In this document: positions 59,091-64,000 of the stretch, one piece after another
Layout: every line of letters begins with the position of its first letter
Numbering within the stretch: position 1 is the stretch's first letter
NCBI GenBank assembly: GCA_003508835.1
Contig: PUFA01000118.1
Location: 856,001 to 920,000, forward strand
DNA length: 64,000 nucleotides
Direction of reading: 5' to 3'
Source: Eonycteris spelaea
Taxonomy: Eukaryota; Chordata; Mammalia; Chiroptera; Pteropodidae
The notes under the pieces: model-generated
The model's database searches: none
Seen by the model: the letters and a program-made list of their open reading frames with translations, nothing else
Told to the model about the DNA's origin: nothing
Translations under genes and position numbers: made by a program

Positions 59091-62000
59091 ATAATTTAGA
59101 GATATGTTAGTTGGGTGTGTTTTCATTTTCAGAAGCTGATTCTTTAAGTCGGTTTTAATTGTTGGTAATGGCAACTGAAAATCTCAGCATCTTTGAAGTT
59201 CATGATGAGATTGACTTGACATCCCCTTATGAGACTGGTCTGCGGACACCTGCAGCAAAATCCTTTGCGGTGACTATAAAAATGCCGGGTATTTCTCTAG
59301 ACCAACTAAAGCAGGTTATTTGGGAATGGAGCTGAGGAATCTATTTTTACTGCACTAAGGTTTGAGAAATACAGCTTTAATTTATAATTCCTTTATACCA
59401 CTCTCAGGTTCATGCAGGTAGGCACACCGTCTACAACAATGGGGAGTTGGTGAAGGCGACTTTGTGTCCATTATATTGGGGATACGTGCTTATGCACAGA
59501 TCTGGATGGATTAAAGAAGAAATTAAAGGATTAATTGAAAACCTAGTGGATAGGAAAGTCAGGCTTAGGTGCTGATATGCTCTTGCTTAATATAAAATAT
59601 CAATAATTTGTACCTTTAACATCTCTGAAGGAATGGGAGGTCTTGAGGGTTACCGAGTAACTGAAGGGGAAATAAGGAGAGGAGTGAATCCTCTCATCTT
59701 CCTGGCCATTGGGCCCACAGGTATACGTGATACCTGCAGGGAAAGCAAAGTCAGAAATATTCCCATGGAGGTGAGGGAGATGGGAGTAAGACATTGATGT
59801 TGGAAGACAAGTTGGTTAGTTTACAACAGCTATGTTTTGAAAAATCAGTCACGTTTTCATACCACTGTATATTTCTTGTTATGAGTGACTTAAGTAAATG
59901 GTTATATATTTCCATCCGCCACCTTAATCCTTAAGTAACAGAAGACAATTTGTACAAAATTTTGTCTTAACCCTGGAACTGAACATAAGGTAACATCCAG
60001 CAGTGAGTTTCTGTTGACTCTGCATAACAACCCAAGTGGGTAAAGTTTTGAACTTGCTCATTTGCAGTTTCTCTCTTTGAATATGTATTCCGAAGAGTTT
60101 TTTTTTTTTTTTTCAGTATGGTGTGTTGTCCAAATGAAATATTCTCCAAAGTAATGACCTCAAGATAAAAACCAAGATGAAAAGCTGGCATCATTATGTT
60201 TGGCAGGCACAAACAGTGCTCATGCTGAAATCGAAATGATCGAAACTAACCTCATGGAAGAATGCAAACACTCAAAATCTGTAAGAAAAGATACGTAAAT
60301 CAAATTTGTAAAGCAATTCTATTGCCACTTTTAAAAAAGTAAATTCCCTTTTAAGGGACTCATCAACTTCACTCGAGTCCAAAACATTTTTTGGGTGGCA
60401 GGGATAATGATGATTAAAGCCTGACACATCAGCAAAACTCCTTTACATCTACAAAGATGGGAAAACAAACCTTTAGGCAAAATGCTAAAAATAGGCTCAT
60501 TTTGGTGAAATGAAGCTGTTTGAATAAATGAAACTCATAGTTTTTATCTAAACCATCTGTGGTGTGAAATGGGAAGTCATATAGAAAAGTCCTTAGAGGC
60601 TTCTGATTGCTCTGCATTAGAAAGGAGAGGGGGAGGAGAGAAAACAGGGTTTCTCTCCATTTATCTGAGAATTAACAAAGTGATCAGTGAAGTGACAATG
60701 GAGGCCAACCTGTGCTGGCTGCAGGCAATCTGGCTCCCCAGCTGTCTATGTGTTGAAGGTGAAATGTTTTCGGAATGCAAGACCAGAATCATTTCAAGAA
60801 ATTGATAGGTTAAAGTAGCAGAAGTAGCAGATTCTTTATCCTGTAAGAAAAGCAAGGTTGGGGTGGGGAGCGGCGGGGAGAAGGAGAGAGAGAACCCAAT
60901 CCAAAACAACCACCAGGGGACTTAGTGTGGCAAAGGACTATCGCTTCTGTTATGTTGGCCTGCCGAAACCACATCTTGAAACCAGGTGTTAAAAATGACC
61001 CAACTCAACAGCTAGTATGGCTTTGTAGATATGCATATTTTGTAATATTCCCCGGAAATTGCAGTTTCCTTTAGATATACCAATCTTTTTTCTTCTTGTA
61101 TAAAACTCTCACCAAGACCAGATTTAGATTTCTGTGGGTCCACCTTTATAAACAAACCAAAAGCAATTACAAAATGCTCCACAGAATTGGTTATAATTTA
61201 CAGAGAGATGGATTCTGAGGGGTTTCCTCAGGCTTGGGAAACTGGGTAAAACTAGAGCAAAGATAAATCTAGTAATGATTATTGATGTGAACTACTTTCG
61301 TATGGTACATTTCTACATGTTTGAGCATCATACCAATATGCTTACTTTCTGGAAGAACTTTATCCACGGGCCTTGTGCCGTGGCATGGCTCCCTTTCATT
61401 CATTGTTCTCTTCGGTTCTTACGTAACTACAGTAGAATCCATGTGGAATCATTGAGACCCCTCTCTTAGTTTATTGGCTTTATTAGATTTAATCTTCAAA
61501 TTTGTTTATAACATCACCTCTCACTCAATTTGCTCATTTGAATAATTGAAGAATTACAGGCTATGAAGAGAAAGCTTTTTGCTGAATGTTTTCTTGCAAA
61601 ATATGGTAAGAACAGACATAAGCGATCCCCCTGCCCATATTCTGGCCTTTCTTAGATTCTATTAAAACTAGTATTAAGTTTTTTAGAATAAAAGGTTGAT
61701 GCTGTGTTCACTGAATTTGATTTAATTAGCAACAGGTGTGCTTTGACTCTAGCGATGGAGCTGCCCTTTTGAGTAAGGTTAAGGTACCACTGAATCAAAG
61801 AGAGAGGATGTGTTTCTTTCCAGTCCAGTGCTAGGCCTGATTTTTCAGGGAAGCCTCTGCAGTGGTAGCCTGTGCCCACAGCATGACCAGAGGACCCGTG
61901 AGACTAGGACTATTTGAGAGCACTCTGTGACTTATGGTCATAGATAATTTTCTAAGTGAATTGTGCTCTCTCGATCTTCCTTTGTCCATTGCTGGAACAT

Positions 62001-63189
62001 CAGCAGGACCAGCAATTAAAGCTCTGAGTGGCAAACCCAGATCAGTGGGGTTCAGTGAGGCTCAGTGAAACACCCATCTTGCTTTCTGTTCTCAATAGCA
62101 AGTCACTGCATTTCTCTACCCGTAAGCCGAATCAGTATTATTTCTCATCTACCTTTCACCCACCATCATCATATGTGGAAGATAATATAGTTTGAGTTCT
62201 CAGATGTCCAGCGAGGAATGGCATGCTCTCAAGGCTGAGTCATATGACTGGTTTATCTACGTCTTAGAATTCGACAGGATTTGATCTTGATTCACATGTC
62301 AAGCATCAGACAGCGTCAACATCGAGGACTTCAAAACAAAGCTATCTGGAGGTAAAACATTGACAGGTGCCCGTCTTAAATGTCCACCCAGTCTACCCGG
62401 AAAGCTTAGGTACTAGGCCGACTCCCCACAGCCCCCCAGTGTAATGGAAAGTGTCAGCGATAAAAGTGTTAAGAGATGACAATGTCCTTTTGCTCAATGA
62501 CTTACCCCACCCCGACGCACCTGGGAAAGGTCGAGGTTAGTCCTCAGAAAGCAGTCATGCTGGAAAGACTCCCGTGCTTTTCACCATAACACGGGGACCT
62601 TTGTGGCTTGATGTTTAACTGCCCTGGAATATTATTCTTTCCATTGCCTTTATGACTATACTTAGATGTGAAACTACTGGGCCTTATTCCAGTACCACCC
62701 TCAATCTGCCTTTTCTCTTACGGACCTCAAAACATCCAAATCCGTCGTATTCTACAGGTTTCCACTGAATCAAAATGTGAGGTACATGTTTCACCAAGCG
62801 GTATGTCCTCTTTCAGCGTTCCAGGGAGAAAGCTCGGTTCATACGATCAAAATTAATGGCCGCTACTGAACTTCTCATCAGCAATCCACTGCGGGGTCTT
62901 TCCTCAGCATTATGGCCAGTAGGGCAAGTGCCAGGTTGAGGAAACAAAACATTCTTTTTGGAAATCTGCTGGCTCTAAACCTTTGATCGCCACTTTCTAA
63001 CTGTCTTTAAAACCTTTTGCCTTACAACAGTTGCAAGCTGTGGTTTTGTGTCTGTGTGAGGTGACTAACAGCACTACCACTCTCTATGTGGGGAGTGTAT
63101 TCATCTAGCACCCAAACCACCTACTGACTTCCGGCACCTCTTATCAGCTAAGCCATCAGCCACGAGCTGACATTTCAGCATTCAGAAGC
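59091..63189. other. Mostly single-copy-looking sequence, no gene
   Basis: 59300-59380 ('ggagctgaggaatctatttt', 'aaggtttgagaaatacagct') may be a MER5-type hAT fragment. A poly(T) run lies at 60099-60114. Short frames scattered on both strands (for example 59600-59794, 60569-60909, 61652-62034, 62668-62856) lack motifs. No other repeat is recognised, in contrast to the preceding 7 kb. Confidence 0.4.
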
Positions 63190-63500
63190 TCCCCACCCCC
63201 ACTTAAAAAAAAAGTGACAGGAGGAGCAAAAGGCTCATTTGGCAATAGTTTGCTCTTGCTGTTTGGCCTGGAGAAAGACATTCAAAGTGGTGGAAGATTG
63301 TTTAGTAACAGCTGGCGAGCACCAGGGTGTAAGGCTGATTTTCAGATATGACAGGCACTTACAGGAATGCTGCCAGATACAGCTGTTTAAAAGCCTTAAT
63401 AAACAGCAAGTCAATACTAATCTTTGCCAAATTAATCTTTTCCCTGACAGCCCATCAGAGCAATTATGTTTAGGCTTATTGTAAACACACAATTGTCAAA
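63190..63500. promoter_or_regulatory. Candidate conserved noncoding element
   Basis: Single-copy-looking, balanced base composition and low CpG. Both strands stay open over the same 250 nt (81 codons plus at 63239-63484; 85 codons minus at 63235-63492), with no motif in either product. Transcription-factor-like words are dense: CAGCTG near 63381, TTAATAAA near 63397, AATTAAT near 63430 and a forkhead-type TGTAAACA near 63480. Enhancer function is inference only. Confidence 0.35.
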
Positions 63501-64000
63501 CACGGAAGATGCAGCTTTTAAAATACTATAGTTTGGTTCATAGTCTTTCTTTAGAATGTTTTTTTTTTTTTTCTATAGAATTGTAAGTCTTTCCATTTTC
63601 TTTTCCAGTCATTATTATTATGTTTTTCTGGCCTCATGTCAGTGTGAATGAAATTTCACTTTCAAACGTCTTTGCTAGCAAGCTGTTAATAAAATGTGAC
63701 ATGACCACAGTGCTGGTGGGTTCCCTTAATAAGGCACAACTCTGACCAGGCTGAAGTGTACACGTCCGTGCTCTCAGTTGCCTCCTGATAAGGAACCAGA
63801 ACTTTATCTTCGCTTCTTCTTTCCTTCTACAATGTCATCTGGTTCTGGATACAAATGATGAGATGTTGACTAAGCAAGAAATGAGAAAGCAAAGTCTAAT
63901 TCTGCGTACACATGGATTGCGGATTGTGTGTACGTTGGTTCAGAAGTTGCCCCTCCCTCTCACAAACAGTAGTCATGTGCAGATTCAGAAACTTTTCTGT
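63501..64000. other. Single-copy-looking sequence to window end
   Basis: A poly(T) run lies at 63560-63572. Nothing else is recognised. Confidence 0.4.

Overview
This window reads as ordinary mammalian euchromatin with no recognisable complete protein-coding gene. The open frames present are short, mostly lie in repeats or simple-sequence tracts, and show no domain I recognise. The DNA is AT-rich to the eye, has no CpG-island-like stretch, and is dominated by old interspersed repeats: L1, L2, MIR, MLT/ERVL-type LTRs and one Tigger DNA transposon. Microsatellites are also frequent. It looks like intergenic or intronic sequence.

Organism: a placental mammal, most likely a bat. Two lines suggest this. 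Several L1 3' ends carry a 'ttggttaataaa...tttcaagtgtacaattc...gcattgtgtgttcacc' type 3' UTR that I associate with chiropteran genomes. There is also a near full-length 5S rRNA-derived element with an A-rich tail (56660-56805, minus strand), which recalls the 5S-derived MEG SINEs described in fruit bats (Pteropodidae). All L1 copies are decayed, which would fit a lineage without recent L1 activity. This is inference; a 5S retropseudogene can occur in any mammal.

Layout. 1-13.6 kb is repeat-dense: L1 copies in both orientations, an MLT1/MST-like LTR, two L2 copies split by later insertions, and MIR and L2 fragments. 13.6-21 kb is mostly unannotatable single-copy-looking sequence with one MIR. 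21-31 kb mixes MIR and L2 remnants, long dinucleotide tracts and an L1 3' end split by an AAAG tract. 31-42 kb has an 86-bp-period tandem duplication, MIRs, L1 fragments and antisense LTRs. 42-52 kb is largely unique apart from a 1-kb L2; it holds a candidate terminal exon on the plus strand (48656 to about 49070) with acceptor, 39-codon open tail, stop and poly(A) signal. 52-59.1 kb is the most structured part: bat-type L1 3' ends, a GGAA microsatellite beside two palindromes, a truncated Tigger1, the 5S element, a 116-bp perfect palindrome made of (CT)(AT)(AG) tracts, a 1-kb L2 and an LTR. 59.1-64 kb is mostly unique and contains the best-looking candidate conserved noncoding block (about 63190-63500).

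No operon, CRISPR array, tRNA, intact mobile element or new multi-gene system is visible. The items most worth checking are the candidate terminal exon, the 116-bp palindrome, the 5S-derived element, the recent tandem duplication at 31.6 kb, and microsatellites that grew at specific sites inside L1 and LTR copies. Repeat names come from memory of consensus sequences, not from a database search, so boundaries are approximate.
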